This document shows, piece by piece, positions 7,430 to 14,383 of a stretch of DNA of 24,695 bases. The notes under the pieces are model-generated. The model ran no database searches, was not told the origin of the DNA, and saw only the letters and a program-made list of their open reading frames with translations. The translations under genes were made by a program, and so were the position numbers. The first letter of the stretch is position 1; each line of letters starts with the position of its first letter. The DNA is from Bacteroidales bacterium (GTDB lineage Bacteria; Bacteroidota; Bacteroidia; Bacteroidales; Muribaculaceae): NCBI GenBank assembly GCA_019416425.1, contig DXXK01000049.1, forward strand, positions 1 to 24,695, given 5' to 3'.

Positions 7430-7475
7430 CGAAAAAAGACAACGGCAACCGGGCGATATGCTTGGCTGCCGTTGT
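7430..7475 (-). terminator. terminator between convergent int and HTH genes
   Basis: ACAACGGCA (7439-7447) pairs with TGCCGTTGT (7467-7475). On the minus strand the hairpin is followed by TCTTTTTTC, making it a good terminator for the HTH operon. On the plus strand the T-tract is weak, but it also lies just after the integrase stop. Confidence 0.75.
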
Positions 7476-7480
7476 TGCGT

Positions 7481-7774
7481 TTAGTCGAATTTGGGTCGGT
7501 AGTTGGATTGCAGGAAGATTTCGATGTCTTCCTCGGCGTATAGGATTTTGCCGTCAAGACGATAATATGGGATTATTCCCCGGTCGCGGTAGTCCTGTGT
7601 TGTGCGTCGGCACACTCCAAGCAGCTCCGACAGCATGGCATCTGTAATGAAACGCTTGCCGTGGAGTAATGGATGGTACTCTTCTTTCAGCCGTTGGCAC
7701 ATATCGGCAATATCGTAGGCTTGTGCTGTCAGGCGCAGTATGCGCGGGTCGTTGGCGGTAACTGTTTCTTTCAT
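7481..7774 (-). CDS. helix-turn-helix protein, excisionase-like
   Basis: A 97-residue DNA-binding protein of the HTH_17/MerR-like excisionase group. The N-terminal helix (AQAYDIADMCQRLKEEYHPL) is followed by FITDAMLSELLGVCRRTTQDY (HTH, about 42-62) and the wing DRGIIPYYRLDGKILYAEEDI. In Bacteroidales mobilisable elements such paired small HTH proteins next to the integrase usually act as recombination directionality factors or regulators. Its ATG overlaps the stop of the preceding HTH gene by four bases (ATGA), so the two are translationally coupled. It ends just before the terminator shared with int. The specific site it binds is unknown. Confidence 0.8.
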   Translation of the reverse strand: MKETVTANDPRILRLTAQAYDIADMCQRLKEEYHPLLHGKRFITDAMLSELLGVCRRTTQDYRDRGIIPYYRLDGKILYAEEDIEIFLQSNYRPKFD

Positions 7775-8055
7775 TGCCCTGATGCTTTTCCATTGACAAT
7801 CAGACCGGCTATATCGCTTCCTTTGAATTGCGACAATCGTCCGAGATGTGAGAAGCCGATTTTGCCGCGCTCTTTCATAGTGCGCAACTTTCGCTCGGAT
7901 ATATGCAGGAAATCACAGGTCTGCTTTGTGGTAAGCCAGTCTGACAACTTCTTGTCGCGCAACTGTTCATACAAGGCCTTGACGGTCTTGTGTAGGAAAT
8001 CGACACGGTTGATGAGCGCATCGAATACTTCACGTTCAACTTCGATTATGTCCAT
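7771..8055 (-). CDS. helix-turn-helix protein, excisionase-like
   Basis: A 94-residue protein starting MDIIEVEREVFDALINRVD. An N-terminal coiled-coil-like helix (VDFLHKTVKALYEQLRD) is followed by an HTH (WLTTKQTCDFLHISERKLRTM) and a wing (GKIGFSHLGRLSQFKGSDI), as in element-encoded excisionases. The frame is open upstream to 8187, but that would read through the mobA terminator hairpin (8111-8135). I choose ATG 8055 because it follows the leader CACTTAATCCA that also precedes mobC and two other genes here. It is coupled by ATGA overlap to the next HTH gene. The two probably regulate excision. Confidence 0.8.
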   Translation of the reverse strand: MDIIEVEREVFDALINRVDFLHKTVKALYEQLRDKKLSDWLTTKQTCDFLHISERKLRTMKERGKIGFSHLGRLSQFKGSDIAGLIVNGKASGQ

Positions 8056-8105
8056 AAATTTATGTGGATTAAGTGAATGTAATGGTAATGAGTTGGATAA
8101 GATTG

Positions 8106-8135
8106 AAAAAGAAGGCGGGTATCCCTCCCGCCTTC
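8106..8135 (-). terminator. mobA terminator
   Basis: GAAGGCGGG (8111-8119) pairs with CCCGCCTTC (8127-8135). On the minus strand the hairpin is followed by TTTTT (8110-8106). It separates the mob operon from the HTH operon. Confidence 0.85.
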
Positions 8136-8242
8136 TCACCACTAAATCCACAATCAAAATAAATTTATGACTGCGATTCAGTGGCAAAGTTACGGAATAA
8201 TTCTGACATTCACACTATTGTGTGAACAATCAGCTAAATCAG

Positions 8243-9577
8243 TTAAAAACGATGGCGTGGCCCCTTTTTCTTTTTTCGCTGCATACGGCGGCGGAACTCT
8301 TCCTCTTCGGGATTGAACGACTGCCCCTGCTGGAACAGGTCAAAACCCGGAAGCGTGAAATCGCTGTCGCTGTATATGGTAGTGGATTGAGAATTGGCAG
8401 ATTGATGCTGGTTGCCTATGGTCTGATGTCCTCCTGATATACGCTGAGTGCTGTCTGGATGGAGTTGCGTATCCGAATGGGTGTCGGTGGTCTGCTCCGG
8501 CTCCGGCACGATAACGGGAGTGTCGGGAAGCGGCACATCGTTTGGCGCCTGCGGATTGTTGAAACGCTCGTTGAGTGCATTTGCCGAAAACTGCTTGCCG
8601 AGCCGGGAACCGTTCAGTACTGTCATAGTATTATGGTCTATGAACGTAACGCCATATATGCGCCCATCTTCGGTGTAGCGGAACACAATGTCGATATTTC
8701 GTTCTTTCAATCCTGATATGAAGGCCTCTTTACTCCTTGACTGTGCAAGCACATCAGAAACCCTGCGCCTTGTCGGTGTGATATCAATCTTGTCTTTGGC
8801 GCGCTCGAAGCGACTTTCAACGGCGGTGCGGCTTGCGAACTTGCCGACGCGCGAAGCCTTGAACGGATTTGCGATAACCTTGCCTTCATCGTCGGTTGCA
8901 AAATACACAAGACCGTGATACTCACGTCCGTTTACCTTACCGTCGGTCTGCTCGCATTTGAGATTATACAAGGAGAGAACAGCGTTATACTCGCCTATGG
9001 TCTGGAATTTGTAGCGCATACCGACCATTTTCACGGTGTTGGCAACCTGACGTTTGATATCACCGTAAGGGTCAACCTTTCTGATAGGCATATCAGGAGT
9101 GATTTTCTCGCGCTGCGCCTTATGGAGATTGTATTTCTCCTCCAGTTCGGTGGTGATTCTCTTGCTGCGCCGGAAAAGGAAGTCCTGATTGAGCCGCTTG
9201 CCCTGCTCGTTGACATTGACGGTCACTATATGGATATGGTGGCGGTCAATGTCCATGTGCTTATAGATTATGAAAGGCTGCTCGCCGAAACCGAGTTTTT
9301 CAAGATACTCACGGGCGAGGATTTCAAAATCCTGATCGGTCAGTTTGTCGTCGGGGTGCGGATTTAGCGAGATATGGAGAACCGGTTTTTTCGTCCGTCC
9401 CATCATCGGCATAAATGCCCTGAAATTTTCTGCAATACGCCCGATGTCGATTTGCCCGTCGGCAGGAAGAATGATTTTGTTGGCACCCAAAAGCCTCCCT
9501 TCCTCCCGGTTTATCTTCTCGGAATTGTATGCCAATGCACCGTATAGTGACGAGCCTATCGAGATTTTTGCAACCAT
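8243..9577 (-). CDS. mobA: MOBP-type relaxase
   Basis: A 444-residue relaxase that would nick one strand at oriT and pilot DNA during mobilisation by a helper conjugation system. Relaxase motif I is SSLYGALAYN (candidate catalytic Tyr12 or Tyr17). The metal-binding motif III is HMDIDRHHIHIV, with His107, His114 and His116. A central basic region precedes a low-complexity Gln/Thr/Ser/Asp-rich linker (about 350-415). The end, RRRMQRKKKKGPRHRF, is strongly basic, suiting DNA or coupling-protein contact. The start overlaps the mobC-like gene by 22 bases. No type IV secretion genes are present in this window, so the element is mobilisable rather than self-transmissible on this evidence. Confidence 0.92.
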   Translation of the reverse strand: MVAKISIGSSLYGALAYNSEKINREEGRLLGANKIILPADGQIDIGRIAENFRAFMPMMGRTKKPVLHISLNPHPDDKLTDQDFEILAREYLEKLGFGEQPFIIYKHMDIDRHHIHIVTVNVNEQGKRLNQDFLFRRSKRITTELEEKYNLHKAQREKITPDMPIRKVDPYGDIKRQVANTVKMVGMRYKFQTIGEYNAVLSLYNLKCEQTDGKVNGREYHGLVYFATDDEGKVIANPFKASRVGKFASRTAVESRFERAKDKIDITPTRRRVSDVLAQSRSKEAFISGLKERNIDIVFRYTEDGRIYGVTFIDHNTMTVLNGSRLGKQFSANALNERFNNPQAPNDVPLPDTPVIVPEPEQTTDTHSDTQLHPDSTQRISGGHQTIGNQHQSANSQSTTIYSDSDFTLPGFDLFQQGQSFNPEEEEFRRRMQRKKKKGPRHRF

Positions 9578-9981
9578 CGTTCATCGAATTTTTCCGACAG
9601 AGCCATGACATCCGTCATCACGGCAATCATGTCGATTGTGGCTTTCTCCAGCTTGTAGAGGGATGCCATTGCTTTCTTTTCGGTGAAATTGGCGCGAAGC
9701 TCCTTCACAACGAGATTGTAGTTTACCCCGATTGTGCGGTACTGGCAGAAGAATTCGGATAGTTTGGCGCAATAGACGGCAAGCGATTTGTCGGTGGTCA
9801 GTACCCTGAAAGGCTTGCCGAAGATGAGCTGCTTGATAAAAGTGGCCTTAACAGTCGCGTTTGCCCTTTCCATCATCCGGGACAATTCATCCCATTCGAG
9901 GTCGTCAAAGCTGACTTTGACATGATGGCTGCATTTGTTGGCAACCGGCGGTCGCCCGCCTTTACAGAATAGATTTGTCAT
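9556..9981 (-). CDS. MobC/MobB-like relaxosome accessory protein
   Basis: A 141-residue protein of the bacterial mobilisation (MobC-like) family, which helps the relaxase melt and bind oriT. It has a basic start (MTNLFCKGGRPPV), a ribbon-helix-helix-like segment (HHVKVSFDDLEWDELSRMMERA), and the core FVK-type helices with GVNYNLVVKELRANF, matching the family's GxNxNQ(I)-like stretch. The frame is open to 10098, but I start at ATG 9981 because the leader CCACTTAATCCACATTTTTATG precedes it in the same form seen before other genes here. It overlaps mobA by 22 bases. In Bacteroides nomenclature this gene may be called mobB. Confidence 0.85.
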   Translation of the reverse strand: MTNLFCKGGRPPVANKCSHHVKVSFDDLEWDELSRMMERANATVKATFIKQLIFGKPFRVLTTDKSLAVYCAKLSEFFCQYRTIGVNYNLVVKELRANFTEKKAMASLYKLEKATIDMIAVMTDVMALSEKFDERWLQKSR

Positions 9982-10009
9982 AAAAATGTGGATTAAGTGG
10001 TGGTACATC

Positions 10010-10262
10010 GCGGAGCCTCTGCCAGCCGCAGGCTTAAACATGGGATGTCCGACTTCGGAGGACAGCCTCCACATAGCAAGGTCGTTTCGTGGGAACATCA
10101 GTTACCCGAAACCTTTTGGGGAACCCAAAAGACACCTTGCTATGTACGTGTGTACATCCTTCATATTATGAAACAGGAGGTTGAATCCTTAATGGCGGCC
10201 CGGTTTGCCATTCGGGATGTACGGAAGTCGTACTCCTGCCTGTTCTATACCAGCGGAGGGCA
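10010..10262 (-). promoter_or_regulatory. hairpin-rich region upstream of the mob operon, candidate oriT
   Basis: This stretch is dense in inverted repeats. ACATAGCAAGGT (10071-10082) pairs perfectly with ACCTTGCTATGT (10134-10145). It encloses two further hairpins, GTTTCG/CGAAAC (10084-10089, 10107-10112) and CTTTTGGG/CCCAAAAG (10113-10120, 10124-10131), so it can fold like a cruciform. GGAGG/CCTCC (10057, 10066) lies to its left and GTACATCC/GGATGTAC (10152, 10215) to its right. No plausible protein is encoded. Its position directly upstream of the relaxosome genes makes an oriT likely, but the nick site cannot be named. Confidence 0.5.
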
Positions 10263-10865
10263 TTGAATCCACTTGGTGCTTATATAAAGTTACGAAAAAA
10301 TGCCGATAAATCCAAACGGCGAGAAAAAATCTCGACACCTTATGCCTGATTTCAATGCTCCATAAGAGACTGCAAGAAAAAAATTGAGGTCGTAATGTTA
10401 AAATTTCAGCTCCGTTTTACGGACATACTTGGACATAACCGGACACAGCCGGACACCTGCGAATCAGAGGCATTTAACTGACCAAAGACACATAAAACTA
10501 TCTGGAAATTTATTTGTATCTTTAAGTAGAGATTGATTTACAGAGCTGTCTTCAAGGAGTTCAATTTACTTGACTATATTAGGAACTGCCTTTTGAACTA
10601 TAGATATGCCTTTCAATCTGACAGACTTTCTTTATACTTGTCAACTTACAAATCTATTGACTCAGAAATATCATAGGTTAAAGTTCAAATTAATTATAAA
10701 TCTATGGAACATTCTACCTACCTATTTCTACATTCATACGTTTGTATGTTTATTGATAAGTAAATTGAAAAGTCTATATATAATTCAATCGTTCAAACGG
10801 TTGTAGCCCTGTGGCCACGTAGCCTAAGGCTATGATCCATCGTTTCACCACTTAAATCCATTTTT
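10263..10865. other. AT-rich intergenic region
   Basis: No gene is supported. Apart from the phased repeats at 10421-10460, the segment 10500-10800 is strongly AT-rich and shows only a 66-residue Leu/Tyr/Lys-rich frame (10606-10806) that looks like chance. A small stem TAGCC/GGCTA lies near 10818-10834, and the leader CCACTTAAATCCA ends the region before the gene at 10866. Confidence 0.5.
10421..10460. repeat. four 10-bp phased direct repeats
   Basis: Four consecutive units with exactly 10-bp spacing: GGACATACTT, GGACATAACC, GGACACAGCC and GGACACCTGC. The GGACAYA core falls on one face of the helix. This iteron-like array lies between the mob region and AT-rich DNA, so it may bind a replication, recombination or transfer protein. 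Confidence 0.6.
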
Positions 10866-11114
10866 ATGACTGACAACACCAATGTCAACCATTCCGACCA
10901 GACCCGTTTTCGTGAAGTCTATCTCCGTAAACGCGACACGAGCCAGTTCAGCCGTCGTTTCTCTGAAATCGGCATAGAACCGCAGTTCGTTCAGGCAATA
11001 CGCCGTATGCTTCTGTCTGAGCAACGCCCGCCATGTTACGTCCGCGACGTGATCAACAACATCCTCGAAAAGTTCTTCATGAACAACAAGGATATTATCG
11101 ATAGTATTAAGTAA
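10866..11114 (+). CDS. small DUF3408-like protein
   Basis: An 82-residue protein: a hydrophilic N-terminus, then FREVYLRKRDTSQFSRRFSE, then the helical segment YVRDVINNILEKFFMNNKDI. The last segment resembles the C-terminal ribbon-helix-helix-like part of DUF3408 proteins of Bacteroides conjugative elements, though the match is only by general pattern. The start codon follows CCACTTAAATCCATTTTT, the same leader used by mobC and an HTH gene, which supports translation and a shared origin. The remnant of another gene begins immediately after its stop codon. Possible functions are DNA binding in transfer or regulation. Confidence 0.55.
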   Translation: MTDNTNVNHSDQTRFREVYLRKRDTSQFSRRFSEIGIEPQFVQAIRRMLLSEQRPPCYVRDVINNILEKFFMNNKDIIDSIK

Positions 11115-11525
11115 GTATTATTTCAGATAAGCGATATTCTACGACCTTGCACCGCCAAGCTCGAAGCTATCATCGCCATGACTTGGGGCAATGAGGACGA
11201 GTTGAAGCAGCTCAAATCCGACCTTGCTGCCCTTGACCGCAAGATTACCGCCGAACTTGCTCCAACCCACGAAGTGCCGGACGACCGAATGGGAGTCAAC
11301 CACGATGAAAATGACGGCGAGGAAGTCAAACGGGATGAGCAGCCTCAACAATCCCAGCGAGTCGATACTCCGGCTCAATCCTCTGACTCAAAGGAGTCGA
11401 TGGTAGCGGAGACAAGATATTCGTATCCTAACGACCCTCCGGTTCAGTCTCGTTTCGTTTCAAGTGCAAGACCCTTTCAGTCGCCTAATCAGCCTCAGTC
11501 TTTTCGCACGGGCCCTAAATCCTAA
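11115..11525 (+). pseudogene. 3' fragment of a large mobile-element gene
   Basis: One frame opens just after the stop at 11112-11114 and runs to 11525. It reads ISDILRPCTAKLEAIIAM, then TWGNEDELKQLKSDLAALDR, then a Pro/Gln/Ser-rich disordered tail. The first internal ATG is at 11178. The text resembles the extreme C-terminus of very large Bacteroidales element proteins (N6-methylase/helicase type), a match made from memory. With no start codon near the beginning of the similarity, I read it as the tail of a gene whose body was deleted, joined to the small gene before it. A translated 115-residue product from 11178 is possible. Confidence 0.45.
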
Positions 11526-11532
11526 ACTTATC

Positions 11533-11570
11533 AGGCGACCATGATAGATTTTAATCTATCATGGTCGCCT
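11533..11570. terminator. 18-bp perfect inverted repeat, bidirectional terminator
   Basis: The 18 bases 11533-11550 (beginning AGGCGACC) are exactly complementary to 11553-11570, with a 2-base TT loop. It separates element remnants on the left from the flavoprotein gene (minus strand) on the right and may mark the element boundary. Confidence 0.8.
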
Positions 11571-11655
11571 ATTCTATATTATAGCTCACTCACCAAATAC
11601 ATATATTTTTTGAATATCACATTGACCTGGCCGGGACTATGAATACTGGTGGTCA

Positions 11656-12285
11656 TTACTCATCTCTTAGAAAACTTGTAATTACGTTTCGCTCTTGTTT
11701 TGGTATACCTACTTTATTCTTCGCGTCAACTATAACCTTTATAAGAAAGGCTATGTTGCGTCCGAGGTTTCGCATTGTCTGTAATCCTTCCTTGTCACGT
11801 TCAACATCATCGGCAGTATAACCATGAACTTCATTCCAATAGGTACTTGATACCACAGGCATCGAAGAAATTGTGAAATATTTATTGATTTCATCGAAGG
11901 CAGATGTAGAGCCAGCTCTACGGGATGATATGACCGCAGCACCAACTTTCATGGTCTTTTCAAAAGCTCCAGTGGTTGAATAAAACAGTCTGTCAAGAAA
12001 TGCCAGCAATTGACCGTTGCATCCGGCAAAATACGTAGGAGAACCGATAATTATGCCGTCAGATTCGGCAAATAATGGAGCTGCCTCATTGACAATGTCA
12101 TCAAATATACATTTGTTTATCTTTTGGCAAGAATGGCATCCAATACAACCTCTCACAATTTTATTGGCTATATTTAAGCGATGGCAATCTATCCCATTTT
12201 CGCTGAGGATGTTTTCCACTTCTTTCAACGCCCGATCAATACAACCGTGTATTTCCGGACTGCCATTGATTATCAGAACTTTCAT
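11656..12285 (-). CDS. iron-sulfur flavoprotein (NADPH-dependent FMN reductase family)
   Basis: A 209-residue flavodoxin-fold protein. The N-terminus MKVLIINGSPEIHGC is the FMN phosphate-binding start. A compact cysteine motif, C47-x2-C50-x2-C53-x5-C59, matches the [4Fe-4S]-binding pattern of archaeal-type iron-sulfur flavoproteins (Isf). DGIIIGSPTYFAGCNGQLLAFLDR is the typical second FMN-contacting region. Family members shuttle electrons or reduce small molecules, with unknown physiological partners. It is 101 bases downstream of the acyltransferase gene on the same strand and may be co-transcribed with it. The match to Isf rests on the cysteine spacing seen here and family knowledge. Confidence 0.85.
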   Translation of the reverse strand: MKVLIINGSPEIHGCIDRALKEVENILSENGIDCHRLNIANKIVRGCIGCHSCQKINKCIFDDIVNEAAPLFAESDGIIIGSPTYFAGCNGQLLAFLDRLFYSTTGAFEKTMKVGAAVISSRRAGSTSAFDEINKYFTISSMPVVSSTYWNEVHGYTADDVERDKEGLQTMRNLGRNIAFLIKVIVDAKNKVGIPKQERNVITSFLRDE

Positions 12286-12386
12286 GCTAATTATTCATAT
12301 AATTTTTTTACAAGACATTATGGCAATTATGTCGCCATAGAATTCTTATGTGAGGAGATGGATATAATACTAAACAATCTAATAAG

Positions 12387-13448
12387 TTAGCCGATTATAT
12401 ATTCGCTATTTGGAATGAACGAAATTATTCTTGAAATAAAAATACAACAAACGAAAGTCGAAATACCTGTAATGAGAATTGTAATTGGTGTAGATAGTCT
12501 CATTGTACTGACGATGGAGAATGCAATTCCCAATATAAATATATGCATCAAGTATATACCATAGCTGAGCTTTGAAACCTCCCTGACGAGTGCATTTTCT
12601 CTGTCTTTTTTGGAAAAAATCGATTGGATTATCAAGAATGAGCCAATACTTTCGAAAATGACATTTGGCGTGCAAAAACGCCAACTTAGTTCGAGCTCCT
12701 GAAGCGTTGTCGCTGTTAAAATTCTGTTATACCATATAACCGCTGTCACCAGGTATCCTGCAAAATAAAGCAGGATGCCTACTGTTATTTGTGTCTTAGC
12801 TCCCCATGTCAAATAATTCTTAATATAATGAGCGAGAACCACATATCCGAGGAAGCCGGAGAAATACCACAGAAGGTTATACTCATTCCAATAGCATTCG
12901 CCATAGATATACCCAACGAAACTGCGAATATATGGGAAGAACGAAGAAACAAACCATAATGCCAAGTAAACCTCCTCTGCCCTTTTCCCAGCCTTTTCAA
13001 GCCATGGGGATATAACCGGCATAAACAAATATATACCGATAAGCATGTATATAAACCACATGTGGCCACTTGCATCATTGAAATTATACACGAGACGGCA
13101 TAATGAGGATATAACGTCTGCTTTGTCCATTCCATCCCATAATATAGGCAGTACGGCATAAAGCAACGACCATACAATAAAGGGGACTATCACCCTGACA
13201 AATCTCTTTTTGAAGAAATTGGTAACCGAGCCTTTTATCGGGACAAGCAGATACGCCGAAATCATTACAAATAACGGAACCGAGCAGCGCAACGCACTGT
13301 CAATTACACTGACCCAGAACCCATCGGACAAAGAACGGATACCTATTTCGGAACCATCAATAAAATAAAACTCACAAGAATGGACTATAATAACCATGAA
13401 GCAGGCTATTACACGCATATAGTCCAGAAAAAATATTCTTTTCTCCAT
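12387..13448 (-). CDS. acyltransferase 3 family membrane protein
   Basis: A 353-residue integral membrane protein with about ten hydrophobic segments. The start MEKRIFFLDYMRVIACFMVIIVHSC contains the family hallmark (R near the start of TM1 and catalytic-type His in VIIVHS). PLFVMISAYLLVP and FKKRFVRVIVPFIVW are the next conserved stretches. Relatives (WecH, OafA and succinyl- or acetyl-transferases) transfer acyl groups to surface polysaccharides or peptidoglycan at the inner membrane. The acceptor cannot be told. A possible 101-base-spaced partner is the flavoprotein. It is divergent from the LuxR-type regulator, with 91 bases between starts, so the two could share control. Confidence 0.85.
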   Translation of the reverse strand: MEKRIFFLDYMRVIACFMVIIVHSCEFYFIDGSEIGIRSLSDGFWVSVIDSALRCSVPLFVMISAYLLVPIKGSVTNFFKKRFVRVIVPFIVWSLLYAVLPILWDGMDKADVISSLCRLVYNFNDASGHMWFIYMLIGIYLFMPVISPWLEKAGKRAEEVYLALWFVSSFFPYIRSFVGYIYGECYWNEYNLLWYFSGFLGYVVLAHYIKNYLTWGAKTQITVGILLYFAGYLVTAVIWYNRILTATTLQELELSWRFCTPNVIFESIGSFLIIQSIFSKKDRENALVREVSKLSYGIYLMHIFILGIAFSIVSTMRLSTPITILITGISTFVCCIFISRIISFIPNSEYIIG

Positions 13449-13477
13449 AGATTTAGATATGGAATGATTATTTAGAT

Positions 13478-13485
13478 TAACTTTG
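13478..13485 (+). promoter_or_regulatory. -7 box of the LuxR-type regulator
   Basis: TAACTTTG at 13478-13485 fits the -7 consensus and lies 54 bases before the start codon. No clear TTG -33 is seen at 19-22 bases upstream, so the promoter may be weak or activator-dependent. Confidence 0.45.
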
Positions 13486-13539
13486 CAAAATTAGTAATAA
13501 CATACCGCCTGAGAAATACTGAAAAATAACCATACTATC

Positions 13540-14313
13540 ATGGATGTACTACGAAAAGAACTCAATCAGATTTATTCTTCACAGCATCTCGAAAATGAAT
13601 TTCTCGATGCTGATGAGATTGAGAGATGCAAGACAATGGCTGCAAATATGGCCGCAATTACAAATGCCTGCTGCGTCATTACCGATGCTGCTCGCGACTT
13701 TTGCTATCTCTTCAGCGGCGAACTGGCAACTTTGCTCGGTATTACTGACGAGCAATGTCTTTATAGAGAGATTAGCTCGAGCGATGAAGACGAAATCTAC
13801 AACAGGCTTCACCCGGAAGACCTTGTGGAAAAAAGAATGCTGGAATATGAGTATTTCAAATATGTAGACAGTCTGCCACCGGAAGATAAAGTGCGCTTTA
13901 AGGCCACATGCCAAATACGTGTGAAAGACAAGGATGGGAAATATTTGATTTTAAACAATAGCACGCAGATTATACAGCCATCTCCTTTGGGGAAAATATG
14001 GCTGATTCTGTGTTGCTACGATCTGTCATCCTGTCAGGAGTCTGCGGGTGGCATTAATGCGCATATCAAAAATAACCATTCCGGCGAGATAATCAGCCTC
14101 TCTTTTTCAGATAGGAAGAATCATATTCTGACTGAAAGAGAGAAAGAAATTCTGCTGCTAATCAAAGATGGTAAGCCAAGCAAGCAGATTGCTGATATGT
14201 TGGGAATCAGCATACATACAGTAAATCGGCACCGACAGAATATCCTCGAACGATTGAGCGTGGGCAATTCATTAGAGGCTATAATGGCAGCCACTTCAAT
14301 GGGGCTATTATAG
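13540..14313 (+). CDS. LuxR-family regulator with PAS-like N-terminus
   Basis: A 257-residue transcription factor. Residues ~30-165 look like the PAS-like sensory module common in Bacteroidetes LuxR proteins (HPEDLVEKRMLEYEYFKYV; ATCQIRVKDKDGKYLILNNS). Residues ~196-250 are a classic GerE/LuxR HTH: LTEREKEILLLIKDGKPSKQ, IADMLGISIHTVNRHRQNIL. It lacks a receiver domain and a membrane segment, so it should be a cytosolic one-component regulator. It lies 70 bases upstream of the GH13-GH97 pair on the same strand, but that pair has its own promoter. Control of those genes is plausible, though only positional. Confidence 0.85.
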   Translation: MDVLRKELNQIYSSQHLENEFLDADEIERCKTMAANMAAITNACCVITDAARDFCYLFSGELATLLGITDEQCLYREISSSDEDEIYNRLHPEDLVEKRMLEYEYFKYVDSLPPEDKVRFKATCQIRVKDKDGKYLILNNSTQIIQPSPLGKIWLILCCYDLSSCQESAGGINAHIKNNHSGEIISLSFSDRKNHILTEREKEILLLIKDGKPSKQIADMLGISIHTVNRHRQNILERLSVGNSLEAIMAATSMGLL

Positions 14314-14336
14314 CTTTGTATGGTTATAAATCAGTA

Positions 14337-14367
14337 TTGTAAGATTGTAGAATACAAGGTAATTTTG
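14337..14367 (+). promoter_or_regulatory. promoter of the GH13-GH97 operon
   Basis: TTG (14337-14339), a 20-base spacer and TAATTTTG (14360-14367) match the Bacteroidales consensus. The start codon follows 16 bases later, so the leader is short. Confidence 0.75.
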
Positions 14368-14383
14368 CAAAAAATATCTTGAT

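Noticed and set aside
8056..8187. Longer start for the HTH gene at 8055
   Set aside because: It would translate through the mobA terminator hairpin; the repeated leader points to ATG 8055.
9997..10266. Overlapping plus-strand frames of 78-89 codons upstream of mobC
   Set aside because: They run through the hairpin-rich oriT candidate and have no recognisable sequence or leader.
10606..10806. 66-codon Leu/Tyr/Lys-rich frame
   Set aside because: The segment is strongly AT-rich, and the residue bias is what AT-rich non-coding DNA yields; no leader or promoter fits.
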